Source of the DNA: Arabidopsis thaliana
Lineage: Eukaryota > Streptophyta > Magnoliopsida > Brassicales > Brassicaceae
NCBI RefSeq assembly: GCF_000001735.4
Contig: NC_003074.8
Coordinates: 4,588,101 to 4,652,100 of the forward strand
Length of the DNA stretch: 64,000 nucleotides
Direction of reading: 5' to 3'
Numbering within the stretch: position 1 is the stretch's first letter; the number at the start of each line of letters is the position of its first letter. Made by a program: the position numbers and the translations under genes. The notes beneath the pieces were generated by a model. The model made no database searches, was not told the origin of the DNA, and was given only the letters and a program-made list of their open reading frames with translations. Shown here piece after piece: positions 1 to 12,546 of this stretch.

Positions 1-2581
1 AAAGAAAAAGAATGTCTGTTATCGTCCGTGATGAAAAAGGACAGATTCTTCTACTCTGTAAAGGTGCTGACAGGTTGGCCTCATAACTTGAAGCAGTTCC
101 ATATAGTGTCTCAGTTCTTCTTAAGTAAATATCAATGCGTTATCTTAAACTTTTGCAGCATAATATTTGAACGGTTATCCAAGAATGGAAAAAATTATCT
201 GGAAGCCACTTCAAAGCATTTGAATGGATACGGTGAAGCTGGTTTACGCACATTGGCACTCAGTTATAGAAAGCTGGATGAGACCGAGTATTCGATATGG
301 AACAGTGAATTTCACAAAGCCAAAACTTCAGTCGGAGCTGACAGAGATGAAATGCTCGAAAAGGTATCTGACATGATGGAGAAGGAATTGATTCTTGTCG
401 GTGCTACTGCAGTGGAAGACAAACTGCAGAAAGGGGTATGTAGTGGAAGTTTATTTGGGATTACTACCAAAACTCTAATTTTTGAAATTTCCTTTCACCT
501 TACTGTTTATTGTTCGTTTCAGGTGCCTCAATGCATAGATAAACTTGCCCAAGCTGGTCTTAAGATATGGGTTTTGACAGGAGATAAGATGGAGACAGCA
601 ATTAACATAGGGTGTGCTGTCCTTCTATGTTGCTGATAATACCACAACTCCAAATCTTGGAAATTTTAAAATAGATGGTAAGTGGACTAAGTTCTTTGTT
701 TTCTTGAAATGCAGATATGCCTGCAGTTTGCTGAGACAGGGTATGAAGCAGATATACATAGCTCTAAGAAATGAAGAGGGATCATCCCAAGACCCAGAAG
801 CAGTATGTATTAGGCTGATACTATAAAATCCTACATTACTGTTTACGTTTACAAACTTGTTTTGATGTGAGAACTTGTTTGTTGTTTCTAATGGCCAGGC
901 TGCGAGAGAGAACATTTTGATGCAAATCATAAATGCTTCACAGATGATCAAACTAGAGAAGGATCCACATGCAGCGTTTGCTTTGATCATTGATGGAAAG
1001 ACACTTACATATGCTTTGGAGGATGATATTAAGTATCAGTTTCTTGCCCTGGCAGTTGACTGTGCTTCAGTGATATGCTGTCGTGTCTCTCCCAAGCAGA
1101 AAGCGCTTGTAAGATTGATATACCACAAGTCCTAGTTAAATCTTCTTATTGTAGATGGGAATCACTTATTTCTATCTCGGTTTTCTAGGTAACAAGACTA
1201 GCAAAAGAAGGAACAGGAAAGACGACCTTGGCAATTGGTGATGGTGCAAATGATGTTGGAATGATTCAAGAAGCCGATATAGGTGTAGGCATCAGTGGCG
1301 TGGAAGGCATGCAGGTAATCAAATTTGTTTTCAATGTAATGCGACTTTCACATTGGTCTATTTCTGATTGCACATACATTTCTCATTTTTTGTTTGCAGG
1401 CTGTAATGGCAAGCGACTTCTCCATAGCCCAATTTCGGTTTCTAGAGAGACTACTTGTTGTCCATGGGCACTGGTGCTACAAAAGAATAGCCCAGATGGT
1501 AAATATCTGTGAATTATACTTGATATTTAGACAGGCGCATCATTTACACACCGAACAACACACAACCTGACCTTGATTCATATTCTTTTTGCCAGATCTG
1601 TTACTTCTTCTACAAGAACATAACATTTGGTCTGACTCTCTTCTACTTCGAGGCTTTCACCGGGTTTTCTGGTCAAGCCATATACAACGACTCCTACTTG
1701 TTGCTGTTTAACGTTATTCTCACATCTCTCCCTGTCATCGCCCTTGGAGTTTTTGAGCAAGACGTGTCTTCAGAAGTCTGCTTACAGGTTTACACCTCTC
1801 TTGCTCAGTTATATCTCTTCAATCTAAACCCCTAAAACCCTTCTTCTAATATAACTTTCTCTCTCTCTAGTTCCCAGCACTGTACCAGCAAGGCCCCAAG
1901 AACCTGTTCTTTGACTGGTACAGAATCATCGGGTGGATGGCAAATGGAGTCTATGCATCCGTAGTCATATTTTCCCTCAACATTGGCATCTTTCATGTCC
2001 AATCTTTCTGTTCTGGTGGCCAAACAGCAGACATGGACGCAATGGGAACTGCAATGTTCACGTGCATCATCTGGGCAGTGAACGTACAGATAGCTTTAAC
2101 CATGAGCCATTTCACATGGATCCAACACGTCTTGATCTGGGGAAGTATCGTCACCTGGTACATCTTCCTTGCCCTATTTGGCATGTTACCTCCAAAAGTC
2201 TCAGGAAACATCTTCCACATGCTCTCGGAAACCCTAGCACCTGCACCAATCTTCTGGCTTACCTCACTGCTGGTCATAGCCGCCACAACACTCCCCTACT
2301 TGGCTTACATTTCGTTCCAGAGATCGTTAAACCCTCTGGACCATCACATCATCCAAGAGATCAAGCATTTCAGAATCGACGTCCAGGACGAATGTATGTG
2401 GACGAGGGAAAGATCAAAGGCTAGAGAGAAGACCAAGATTGGAGTGACAGCTCGTGTTGATGCCAAGATCCGCCAGCTGAGAGGAAGGCTCCAGAGAAAA
2501 CACTCCATATTGAGCGTTATGAGCGGTCTGAGTGGCGTCTCAGCATCAACTGATACAACTTCCACCACACAACATAGTTGA
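1..2581 (+). CDS. ALA7: P4-type ATPase (phospholipid flippase), C-terminal part, ALA7-like
   Basis: This is a 5'-truncated gene for a P4-ATPase, which flips phospholipids to the cytosolic leaflet of membranes. Exons: 1-73, 159-435, 523-611, 715-802, 899-1108, 1189-1314, 1400-1500, 1596-1787 and 1871-2581. All introns are GT-AG and the frame is open to TGA at 2579-2581. Visible motifs are KGAD in the nucleotide-binding domain, [10 protein letters not shown], and the hinge motif [10 protein letters not shown] in exon 6. These are followed by the last membrane segments (from [13 protein letters not shown] onward) and a basic, Ser/Thr-rich tail. The DKTGT phosphorylation site and the first membrane segments lie left of the window. 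The family call is secure. ALA7 rather than its close paralogue ALA6 is inferred from the neighbouring genes. Confidence 0.9.
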
Positions 2582-3023
2582 ACTCATCCAGTAAGTTTCC
2601 TCTTTCTCGAGAAAAAAAATCCATTAATTGGAACTGGAAGGAAGCAGACCAAAGAAGAAAATTGGGATTGAAGATAATAGGCAACAAAGAAAGGGACAGA
2701 GAATGTTGTATTGTGTGAGTTTGTGTGTGTATACTAAAGAAAATGAAAAGAAAGAAAGAATTTGAATAGAGTTTCTTATAAATAGATTCTTTTTCTTTCT
2801 GAAGAAAGAATTGGTTTTGATTGTAACTGAAGAAGTATGGTCATATTCACATGTAGATATGAAAACTGATTTCATTCATTATCTGTCTCATTCAAGTTCA
2901 AAGACTCTTCTTCTACATATAGTTGCAAGAGAAAGAAAATACTATCAATTTTTTGTTCGTTACAGATATATTTAACTCTCACAGCACAAAGAAGAGATTT
3001 TAAGAAAGTTGAGAGAAGGTATA
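2582..3023. other. convergent intergenic gap (3' UTRs)
   Basis: AT-rich, with no open frame of note. It separates the convergent flippase and DUF3511 genes and probably holds both 3' UTRs. Confidence 0.5.
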
Positions 3024-3332
3024 TCAAGAAATACCGATAATGTCTTTGAACCATTTGAAGCTCTTTCGAATGGATCCCTTCATCTTCTGTTCAACGGAAT
3101 AAACTTTGTAGCCAGCGACTCTTCTCTTCCTCCGCGATTCTGGATCGCTGAAACTCCAGCTTCTTGACGCCGCACGATCCGCGTTTGGAACGCTTTTGCT
3201 TTTCTTTATCTTTAACTGGTAATCGTTCGTTTGACTCTGATCGCCGGCTGAATCGTCGAAGCTCCCGCTGTTGTAACCTTTCACTGCGTCTCGACGGTTT
3301 CCAGAAGCTGGCGGTTCGTAATAATTCGCCAT
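3024..3332 (-). CDS. DUF3511 family small protein
   Basis: Single-exon gene for 102 residues. The N-terminal half is polar and Ser/Asn/Asp-rich. A basic conserved C-terminal block follows (KKSKSVPNAD, then RKRRVAGYKVYSVEQKMKG and SIRKSFKWFKDI). This block has the pattern of plant DUF3511 proteins, which are typically about 100 residues and end in a similar KGS-RKSF-W motif. No signal peptide or membrane segment is seen. The biochemical role is unknown. It is convergent with the flippase gene and transcribed in the same direction as the eIF4A gene. From memory, the chromosome 1 and 3 flippase genes both have such a neighbour. Confidence 0.8.
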   Translation of the reverse strand: MANYYEPPASGNRRDAVKGYNSGSFDDSAGDQSQTNDYQLKIKKSKSVPNADRAASRSWSFSDPESRRKRRVAGYKVYSVEQKMKGSIRKSFKWFKDIIGIS

Positions 3333-4534
3333 GGCTGAGTTTGAGAGTTTTGGTCTGAACGAAGAAGAGTCGTCGTCGACTCTGTTTTTAATAGATTTTG
3401 ATTGTCTTTTTAAAAGTTATAAAAGGAAATTTTAATAAAACAATATGTTTATTTTCCAAATAATTAAAGGTATCTTTTTTAGAAATCAATTTACAATTGT
3501 CATGTGGAGTTGGTCAAGGACCTACTTGTGTTTTTTTTCCCTCTTTTTTTCTTCAAACGAATTAAGTTATTCAACTTAGAAATAGAAAGAAAATGAATAC
3601 GTAAAATTGGTATGAATCACTAGACTTTTCATGTGTTTTTCTTTTCTTATGATTTATAATGATGGTTAGGTTTGTGTGGATGTGATGATTTCCCAACTAT
3701 TTCAAAATAGGCACGTGGATTTGTCCAAACCTGTAATTTCTCACAGGAAATAAAATTTCTTTCATAGTTTCGTGAAGAAACTTTGCAGAAGTTCAGACCA
3801 ATAATTTCACTTTGATATTATAAAAGTGAAAAACCCTTGTCGGTGGTAGGCTTGACTCGGAATCATTGAATCCACATCCATAAAATTTTGAATATACTTC
3901 TTTTGAGAAAAAAAGGAAATAGTACATCAAAACTATTAGATATAATATTTATTTTCCATAAGGCTAGAAATATAAAGAAGATGCATGAAAAACGAAAGAT
4001 AAAGCGAGTTCGTCGCTGTGTCCAAACAGACTTTTGATCAGTAGATTTGTCGTTAAAGCAGCGCCTGAGAGAGTGTGCCAATGCTTCATCCTTGATTGAT
4101 GCAATGGAAAAAAAGTAACCCCGACTATTCAATTAATTTGTGAGCCAAGCATTTTAACCAGTTTGACATAAACATATAAAATAAGTTTAATGCTGAGATA
4201 TAGATTTGAAAAAGCTTAAAACCAAACTTTGATGAAAAGATTTGATTGATACAAAAATCAAAGACAAACAACAAAGCCGAATATTAAAATAGTGAAGAAA
4301 TAAATACTCCATATGACTTAAACTTAAAAATGGTCAAGAAGAGAGAGATATGTTCGTAGCTGGGAGAGAGAGGAGAGAACAACAACTAAGAAAATTTAAG
4401 AAATGTAAATCGCTGATAGACGACGGGTCAAAATCAGATCAAAGAGTGCCTTGCAAAACAAGAAAACCTTTCTTCTCCGGTGATACTAGTACGGCAGAGC
4501 AAACACAGCAACAGAACCGACTTCTTTTCTCCCT
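3333..4534. other. AT-rich spacer between DUF3511 gene promoter and eIF4A 3' end
   Basis: No coding signal seen. The left part must hold the promoter and leader of the DUF3511 gene. The right end (about 4320-4534) is probably the 3' UTR of the eIF4A gene. Confidence 0.4.
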
Positions 4535-6028
4535 TCACAGCAGATCGGCCACGTTCGAAGGCAGCTCTTCGACAACCACATTGTAGAATTTCTGAATATC
4601 AAACAGCATCCTCTCATCATCACGGGTCACGAAATTGATCGCAACACCCTTTCTCCCGAACCTTCCACTTCTTCCGATACGGTGAAGGTAGTTCTCTGGC
4701 TGAGTTGGGAGATCGAAGTTGATAACCAGGGAGACTTGTTGGACATCAATACCACGAGCTAAGAGGTCAGTGGTGATGAGAACACGGGAGGAACCAGACC
4801 TGAACTCTCTCATGATGATGTCCCTGGTGTTCTGGTCCATGTCTCCGTGAGTTGCAGAGACTGTGTGGTCACGGCTTCTCATTTTGTCTGTGAGCCAATC
4901 AACCTTACGCCTGGTGTTCACGAAGATGACACTCTGAGTGATGGCAAGAGTCTCGTAGAGATCACAGAGTGTCTCGAGCTTCCACTCTTCTTTCTCAACG
5001 TTGACGTAGAACTGCTTGATACCTTCAAGGGTAAGCTCATCACGCTTCACCAAGATTCTCACTGGCTTGCTCATGAACTTCCTTGTGATCTCAAGAGCTT
5101 CTGGTGGCATTGTTGCGGAGAACACACCAACTTGGATCTTTGGTGGAAGAAGCTGGAATATGTCATAGATCTGAAAAAACCCAGAAACCAGTGAGATTCA
5201 AGTTAAACTATAACGAGAATGGAATTGAAACACTGAGAAATATTTGCATACCTGGTCCTTGAAACCACGGGAGAGCATTTCATCAGCTTCATCGAGAACA
5301 AACATCTTGATGTTGTCAGCACGAAGAGACTGCCTCTTCAACATGTCAAAGACACGCCCTGGAGTTCCAACAACAACATGGACACCAGCTTGGAGGATGC
5401 GCTGATCCTCACGGACACTGGTTCCACCAACACAGGCGTGAACCTTGACACCAAGGTAATCACCAAGGGCCCTCATGACCTTCTCAATTTGCTGAGCAAG
5501 CTCTCTAGTTGGAGCTAGAACCAAAGCCTGACACTGGATAAGGGAGAAGTCCAGCTGCTGCAAGACACCAGAGCAGAAAGTTGCTGTTTTCCCAGTACCA
5601 GACTGAGCCTGTTGAATCACATCAAGACCCTTACAGAAGGGGACGATTCCTCTTTGCTGAATAGCAGAAGGCTTCTCAAAACCTAAGAAAAAACAGAAGC
5701 ACGCATGAGATAATGTTCTAATCTAAGACATAAATCACAAAAGATAGCTTTTTCAAGTTCCTACACACATACCATAAGCATAAATACCCCTGAGAAGGTT
5801 CTCTTGAAGACCCATGGCATCAAAGCTCTCATGAACATCATCATAGGATGTGAAGAACTCATCTTGTCCCTCAAGTCTGTATCAATACAGTACAATTAGC
5901 AGCTAGAGCATGCGGAGAGAACACACTCAAGAATGAAAAAACAGAAGTAAAAAGACTCACACTTCATTGAGTTTCTGGTCAAACTGACGTGCATCAAACT
6001 GTGTGCCTTCTGGTGCAGATCCTGCCAT
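4535..6028 (-). CDS. EIF4A1: Eukaryotic translation initiation factor 4A (DEAD-box RNA helicase)
   Basis: ATP-dependent RNA helicase of the eIF4F cap-binding complex, which unwinds mRNA leaders in the cytosol. Coding exons in gene order: 6028-5961, 5876-5773, 5682-5252 and 5170-4535. They total 1239 nt for 412 residues, the usual eIF4A length. Visible motifs are the Q-motif region ([11 protein letters not shown]), Walker A AQSGTGKT (83-90), PTRELA, DEAD (188-191), SAT (219-221), ARGID and [11 protein letters not shown]. The start codon follows a splice acceptor directly: the leader is split by an intron at 6677-6030, with the first UTR exon above 6678. All introns are GT-AG. The copy called EIF4A1 is assigned from the gene neighbourhood. 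The protein sequence alone would also fit the near-identical chromosome 1 paralogue. Confidence 0.95.
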
Positions 6029-6029
6029 G

Positions 6030-6677
6030 CTACATAAAAAGAACAAAAACAATCAGATTTCATATCAAAAGGAAGAGAGACAACACCTATTTTGATATCG
6101 TTAATAATATGATTGCAAAGGAGGAAATGTGACAAGAAAGCCAAACTCGAAGTCCATAAAGAGAGGAAAACAAGCATTAATATCTGCCTCAGATGATGTG
6201 CGGAGAAAATGTATAAAGGCACATATGGTTATCTATTAAACATAGACACCACTCAACCTATTTCTCCAAATTACAAAAAAAAACATTCAATCAGACAAAA
6301 CCAAGTGAGTGTTAAGACAAGAACATCTGAGCTTTGAAGACGATTCATTTCATTCTATTGAGAGACTAACCTAGCCGTAACAAAATCTACAAACCCATCA
6401 ACAAATCTACAGATGTGTAGATCCTAAATTTAATAATCGTCATCATCAGCAGCTCAGAATCTAATAAAGAGAACAAAAACGAAAGCACTTCCACAGCAAA
6501 AAAAACGATCTTGAAGTAACGAAAAATCAAAACTTCCAAATCAACTCAACAAAGTTGAAACCAAATCTATCGGAAAACACAAAAAAACAAATCAGAACAA
6601 TCCAAAAGTAAAGAAACAATCATGAATCGTAAAAGTTACATCGAGATAATAGATAGACAATCCGATAGGATGCGAAC
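6030..6677 (-). other. 5' UTR intron of eIF4A
   Basis: The donor CCAG|GTTCG at 6677 and the acceptor TATGTAG|C at 6030 bound a 648-nt, T-rich (sense strand) leader intron ending one base before the ATG. Leader introns are common in highly expressed plant housekeeping genes. A role in expression is inference. Confidence 0.75.
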
Positions 6678-6843
6678 CTGGAGCAAAGTTGGTAAGCGAG
6701 AGTAAAGGGCTTTTTTCAGGGAGCTTGAATCTCCCAAACTCGGATCTGAACCGCGTTGAGAGAGAGAGAGCAAAGAGAAGAGCGAAGATTGCGAGAGACT
6801 GGTGGAATATCCGAAAGAGGCTGAGAGAAAACGCGTTACCTTG

Positions 6844-6851
6844 TTTATATA
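6844..6851 (-). promoter_or_regulatory. TATA box of eIF4A gene
   Basis: TATATAAA on the minus strand. It sits about 30-40 bp upstream of the likely transcription start of the GA-rich first UTR exon. Confidence 0.55.
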
Positions 6852-8139
6852 CTCCGTCTTTAGGGTTTTCTCCTTTGGAAATCTTCTCCTTTTCTTTTTC
6901 GGATTTCCGGTTTTACCCCTTTATTCCCTTTCTTTTTACTCTTTTGGCTCGGACAAGGTTTTCCAACACTTAGCTCATTGTCTTAACTTGATTTTGGCAA
7001 AAATAAATAAACAAATATCTAGTGGGAAATTAGGAACATAAATTCTTCATTTATTTTGTGACTAGCAAAGAAAATATTCTTCATTTATTTTATTTTCTTT
7101 TCCAAAGCTTTCTTTCTCCTGCAACTTTTATTGCTTTTTGACGTTACAAAGCATTTTCCCGATTACAACGAGGATATTAGAAGAATAAAGTGACTGATAA
7201 GAACGTTTTATCTGAAAATGTCTTTACTTATTAACACATCTATCTCTCTATGTTGAATGTTTAATCATGTAATTGTTCCACAAGTGATATGAAGAATCCT
7301 TGAAACGAAGCAAAACACATTGAGTAAGAAGAAGGTAACTAGCTAGTATGAAGAAGCAGCAAGTTGCTATCTATCTTCAACAAAAAATGCTTTGATTTTA
7401 GCCTCAAGAGACTTTCTTAGAATCTGTTGCCATTGAAGAAAAAGCTGGAGAGGGCAAAACATAATCATGATGCTTAGGATAAGCAAAAAATATGTATTTA
7501 GCTTGTGTAGGTAGAGGAAGAGCTAGGAGTTTTTTGTGTGACAGGAATCGAGGGAAAACGATGGGCCAAAGATTAGGCCCATTAATAAGTTTGACTAATC
7601 CCTGCCGTTCATTAGATGCCTACGTAATCACTAACGCACCTGATGATCTCTGTCTTTTGGTGAGACGCAAAAGCTCAGAGAATAATAATAGGGCCCAATA
7701 TAATAAAGTACAAACCGAAATTTGTGAAGCTTAATTAGTCGGTTTAAATACTTTTATATCGGTTATGGTAGAATTGGTGTTGGTACGATACAATCTGGTA
7801 CATGTAAGGCAGCATTTTGCCATTTCTGAAAAACCTAAACACAAAACTATCTTCATCATCATCATCAAATCCCAGCTTTCTTCCAAGTGATCCTTCACTC
7901 TCTATACTGCGATTTACCGTTCTTCTGACTCTTGGTGAGTTCTAGATCGAATCCTATCTTCCATCCACATATTTACTGTTTCAAAATTGGATTGAGTACA
8001 AGTCAAATTCATCGATCTCGATCTCTGATATAGTTGCCGAGGGAAAAAGGAGAAACCCCCTAACAAACATTCCCACCATTTTTTTTGTTATTTGCAGTTG
8101 CGAATTCGGATCGGCTGACGCAGCTCCGATTGCACAACA
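6852..8139. promoter_or_regulatory. divergent promoter region eIF4A / PDH E2, with three site II elements
   Basis: About 1.3 kb between divergent housekeeping genes. Three site II elements lie on the E2 side: TGGGCC at 7562-7567, GGCCCA at 7577-7582 and GGCCCA at 7692-7697. Such elements bind TCP factors and are enriched upstream of nuclear genes for mitochondrial and ribosomal proteins. The E2 leader appears split by an intron at 7935-8097 (donor CTTG|GTGAGT, acceptor TTTGCAG). Open frames at about 7490-7730 look non-coding. Confidence 0.55.
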
Positions 8140-11100
8140 ATGGCTTCTCGTATCATCAATCATTCCAAAAAGGTTTCTCTTTCTCTATTTTTCATTTTTT
8201 TCTGTGGTTTGACTACCATTTTTGATCTTGTAAAACTGAGTTTATGCATTCGTTCTTATGTGTTTTGCTCTGCCAATCATTTTTTTCTGAACTGAGGTTC
8301 GTTTTCCGGGTTTGACTTAATCTAATCATGAATTTGGTATTTTTAATTTGATCATGGGCAATTCTGCATTTTGCTATTGAGAGCTTTAGTAACCTCCTTG
8401 TAATCTGAATTGTGATTAATGTAGTAGCTTCGCTTTATGATTCAATTGTGGTATTAGCTATTCATTTTATTAGTACAAGAAGACTCTACTTTTACAGCAG
8501 AGTAATTGTATGTTGCTCTTTGTAAACACTATTTTGACGATTGTTGTGTTATCTGACCAGTTGAAACATGTTTCCGCTTTACTGCGGCGTGACCATGCTG
8601 TGGCAGTCCGCTGTTTCTCCAACAGTACCCACCCCTCTCTCGTTGGAAGAGAAGGTAATCCAGTCAGCTTTCTTAGTGTCCTCTTCATTGCTATCCTTAA
8701 GTTCATTTTATGTAGAAATGTGTGGTGGTTTCTTTTATTTGATACGGTAACAAGCACCACACAGTACTCTGGGATGAATAGTCCAAGTTTGACTTTCACA
8801 TCGTTTTCAACATGAAGAACATAACAACGTTCCAACTTTAATTAATTGAAAGTTGGTATGTTTTGAGTATATATTATGCTTCTCGCTTAAGCATTTATTT
8901 TTCTATTTTTATTTGGTCTTCAGATATCTTCAAGGCCCGCCTGAATTATTCCTCTGTAGAGAGAATTTCAAAATGTGGTACTGGCAATGTAAGTCCCTGC
9001 TGTTCAGTTTCCTTTCTCGTCTTTGCTTTGTCACGTAATCGTCTGTGTTTTTTTGGTCGTAATGTCATTAGCTGCATTATATAGGTAACAATGCTTAGTG
9101 GTATTTCAACAACGAGCACAAAACTAAGCAGCCCAATGGCAGGACCAAAACTATTTAAAGAATTTATAAGGTATGTAATCCATTTACCGATGAGAATACA
9201 ACTTGCTACCTTCCTGTATGAATACTTCTATCCTAACTGTAAGCTTCTTTTCTTGCTTTTAGCTCCCAGATGCGATCAGTGAGAGGATTTTCATCCAGTT
9301 CAGGTATTTAGTTCTTTATTGTAACTTCCCGCTTGTTCTAACATATATTTTCACTTGAATTGTACTTTTTTTTGTGAGCATCTGACTTGGTTTTTGTGCC
9401 TTTTGCGGCCATCATATTTCTGTCACTGTGTATATGCAGCATACATGGTTTGTTTTACTGATAACTTTTTAAAATATGTTTCAGATCTTCCTCCTCATCA
9501 AGAGATTGGAATGCCTTCTCTTTCGCCAACAATGACTGAGGCATGTACCTCTGAATACCTCTTACGAAAATTAACATGGTTTATTGTTTTATCATTCTAC
9601 TAAAGATATCTGTTGAAACTTCAGGGTAACATTGCCAGGTGGCTGAAGAAAGAAGGTGATAAAGTTGCTCCTGGTGAAGTGCTTTGTGAAGTTGAAACTG
9701 TAATGATAATCCTGATTGAATCTCTTCCTGTATTGATTCTTATGCCAGGAATAAAACACTTATCTCAATCTTAATATTTTAGGACAAAGCAACAGTCGAA
9801 ATGGAATGCATGGAAGAGGGTTTTCTCGCCAAGATAGTAAAGGAGGAGGGGGCAAAAGAAATTCAAGTTGGGGAGGTATGAGAGTTTCTGACTTTTGGAG
9901 ACTTGTTAATTATAATGGGTTCTCATGAAGTATTTGATTGTGAGCCCTATGCTCCCTTTAGTTGAAGATCAATGAATATTCAATAAAAATGACAAAGATC
10001 TTTATCTTCATTTGTAGAATCACATATAAATGGTCCCTTTTTTTTTTGTCCAACTAGGTGATTGCTATCACAGTTGAAGATGAAGATGATATTCAAAAGT
10101 TTAAAGATTACACACCCTCATCCGATACTGGTCCCGCTGCGCCTGAAGCAAAACCAGCTCCTTCCCTACCAAAGGAAGAGAAGGTAGAGAAGCCAGCCAG
10201 TGCTCCTGAAGCCAAGATCTCTAAGCCAAGCTCAGCTCCTTCAGAAGATCGTATTTTTGCCAGTCCTCTTGCAAGAAAGTTGGCTGAAGATAATAATGTC
10301 AGTTTCCAGACGAAAAATATTAGTTAAGCTCGTGTTAGATCTCCATCTCTAATTTGTTTTTCCTACTTTTCCTTTGAAAAACATTAGGTACCTCTCTCAA
10401 GCATTAAAGGCACAGGTCCTGAAGGACGGATAGTGAAGGCTGATGTCGAAGATTTCTTAGGTATCAGAAATCCTTGGCTCTTCCCTCTTCTTACATTTTC
10501 CCCTCTCGTTACAGAATTTACCTCATCCCTATGTTCTAAATTTCTAATACATCTTCCTATGGTACAGCTTCAGGCAGTAAAGAAACTACTGCCAAACCTT
10601 CCAAGCAAGTGGATTCAAAGGTTCCAGCTCTTGACTATGTTGACATCCCTCACACTCAGATACGAAAGGCAAATACCTATACAACCTTATATCTTGATTG
10701 CTTGTGGTATTTCTAGATTACCTCGACCATATATCTCTCTGTTTTGTACTATAAGCCAAGAATTCCGAAGTTTTGTTAATTGTATAAATTTGACAGGTCA
10801 CAGCCTCACGTTTGGCATTCTCAAAGCAAACTATTCCTCACTACTACTTGACCGTGGATACATGTGTTGACAAAATGATGGGGTAAGTATTAAGTTTTAG
10901 ATCATATATTTTGATTAGGTAAGTGGATGCTAAACATAGCTATTTTTATATGCAGTCTTAGGAGTCAACTCAATTCATTTCAAGAGGCTTCCGGTGGGAA
11001 AAGGATATCTGTAAATGATCTTGTTATTAAGGTGCATCTTACTTCTTTTCTTGCAAGTCTAATTAAATCTCATTTTGTTCTCCATTATGAAACCTTTTCT

Positions 11101-12043
11101 TTTTCGAAATTGCAGGCTGCTGCACTGGCTCTTCGAAAAGTTCCTCAGTGCAATAGTTCATGGACAGATGAATACATCCGCCAGTAAGTACATATTCTGT
11201 TTCAGAGGTTCATGAAAACTTTGCAAATCATCTAGTTTCTTGGTTCTTATTTTCCTCCTTTTATGTACAGATTTAAAAATGTGAACATCAATGTCGCTGT
11301 ACAAACAGAAAATGGGCTCTACGTTCCTGTGGTCAAGGTTAGGGAGCTCTTGATACAGTTATTAACCTTCCTCTGCAGAAACTTGAGATTTCTGAAAAAC
11401 TCAGTTCATCTAATTGCTTGATTTCAGGACGCGGACAAGAAAGGACTGTCTACAATTGGAGAAGAGGTTCGATTCTTGGCTCAAAAAGCAAAAGAAAACA
11501 GCTTGAAGCCGGAAGATTATGAGGTTGGTTTAGAATTCGGTCAATCTCACTAGCATAATACTGCTGTGAAAGCAAATCAGCTCAAACTGTTTCTTCTGAC
11601 AGGGAGGAACATTCACAGTCTCCAACCTGGGGGGACCTTTTGGCATCAAACAGTTCTGTGCCGTCATCAATCCACCTCAAGCAGCCATTCTAGCAATCGG
11701 ATCTGGTAAGTCCTTAGCATACTCATCCACTTTATCCGTTGAAGTTTCTTCCGCGTAACTTATTATAGTGTTGGTGTCTGAATCTCAAAACAGCTGAAAA
11801 GAGAGTTGTTCCCGGTACTGGTCCAGACCAATACAACGTTGCTTCATACATGTCTGTAACACTAAGCTGTGACCACCGCGTAATAGATGGTACAGAATCC
11901 GCCTCTCATTCCTATTGTCATTATTAATCATCACCTCATCGAAAACGTCTAATAAGTCATCTTCCTGTGCAGGTGCAATTGGAGCCGAGTGGCTGAAAGC
12001 ATTCAAGGGCTACATCGAGACCCCAGAATCTATGTTGCTCTAA
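8140..12043 (+). CDS. mtE2-2: Dihydrolipoyl acetyltransferase, E2 subunit of mitochondrial pyruvate dehydrogenase
   Basis: E2 core of the mitochondrial pyruvate dehydrogenase complex. It transfers acetyl groups from lipoyl-lysine to CoA. Nineteen coding exons: 8140-8172, 8561-8654, 8924-8988, 9085-9170, 9263-9303, 9485-9540, 9625-9699, 9783-9875, 10058-10297, 10388-10460, 10568-10668, 10797-10882, 10956-11031, 11116-11183, 11271-11337, 11428-11523, 11603-11705, 11794-11889 and 11973-12043. They sum to 1620 nt, giving 539 residues. A basic, Ser-rich N terminus looks like a mitochondrial presequence. One lipoyl domain has the lipoyl lysine at K152 (ETDKATVEM). A Pro/Ala/Lys/Glu-rich linker, the E1/E3-binding domain (about 245-285) and the catalytic domain ending in DHRVIDG (His512, Asp516) follow. 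Introns 6 (9541) and 11 (10669) start with GC instead of GT. The copy name rests on synteny. Confidence 0.93.
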
Positions 12044-12546
12044 AATTCAGACGCACACACACATCAAAAGCTAAACTCATAAGAGTCTTCTGACCTCAAA
12101 TTTCTTTCCCACAACATATTCTACCAGATTTGATCAGCAGTAGGCAATGGCCTTTAAAGTTGAGTGTTTTGCTATTCTTTAAATCATTGAGTTGACAGAT
12201 TTTTGTCTCAAAATAAAATCAGGAATCCAACAATTTCACTGTGCACTTGTTTTTTGGCTTAATGCTTGTTCATCATGGGTTGGCAAAATAAAACCCATTT
12301 ACTTAATTTTATTAATCAACTCCAATAAATATCTCTTTCTTCTAATAAAATGTCACTTAGTTCACTATCATGGACTTAGAGCAGTTTGCTTGCTTAAATG
12401 CCAAAACATCATATATCATTAAACCCAAGAAACAGATGTCTTAGGAACTAAAACAATTTATAATATCTCAACAGACCGTCAAAGAAATATCATTAAAATA
12501 GCAGAAAATATGTAAAGATAGAACAAAATCTTCTCCTAGATCGTCA
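12044..12546. other. convergent gap between E2 and A49 genes
   Basis: About 500 bp of AT-rich DNA holding both 3' UTRs. No gene is seen in it. Confidence 0.5.

Noticed and set aside
28-1512. Apparent short, broken open frames in the flippase gene, as if it were a pseudogene.
   Set aside because: All breaks coincide with GT-AG introns. The spliced frame is continuous.
1578-2568. Minus-strand open frames under the flippase exons.
   Set aside because: They are antisense shadows of the real exons and show no family pattern.
9541-9550. Use of the nearby GT at 9545 as donor for E2 intron 6.
   Set aside because: It adds 4 nt, shifts the frame and destroys the lipoyl domain. The GC donor at 9541 keeps it intact.
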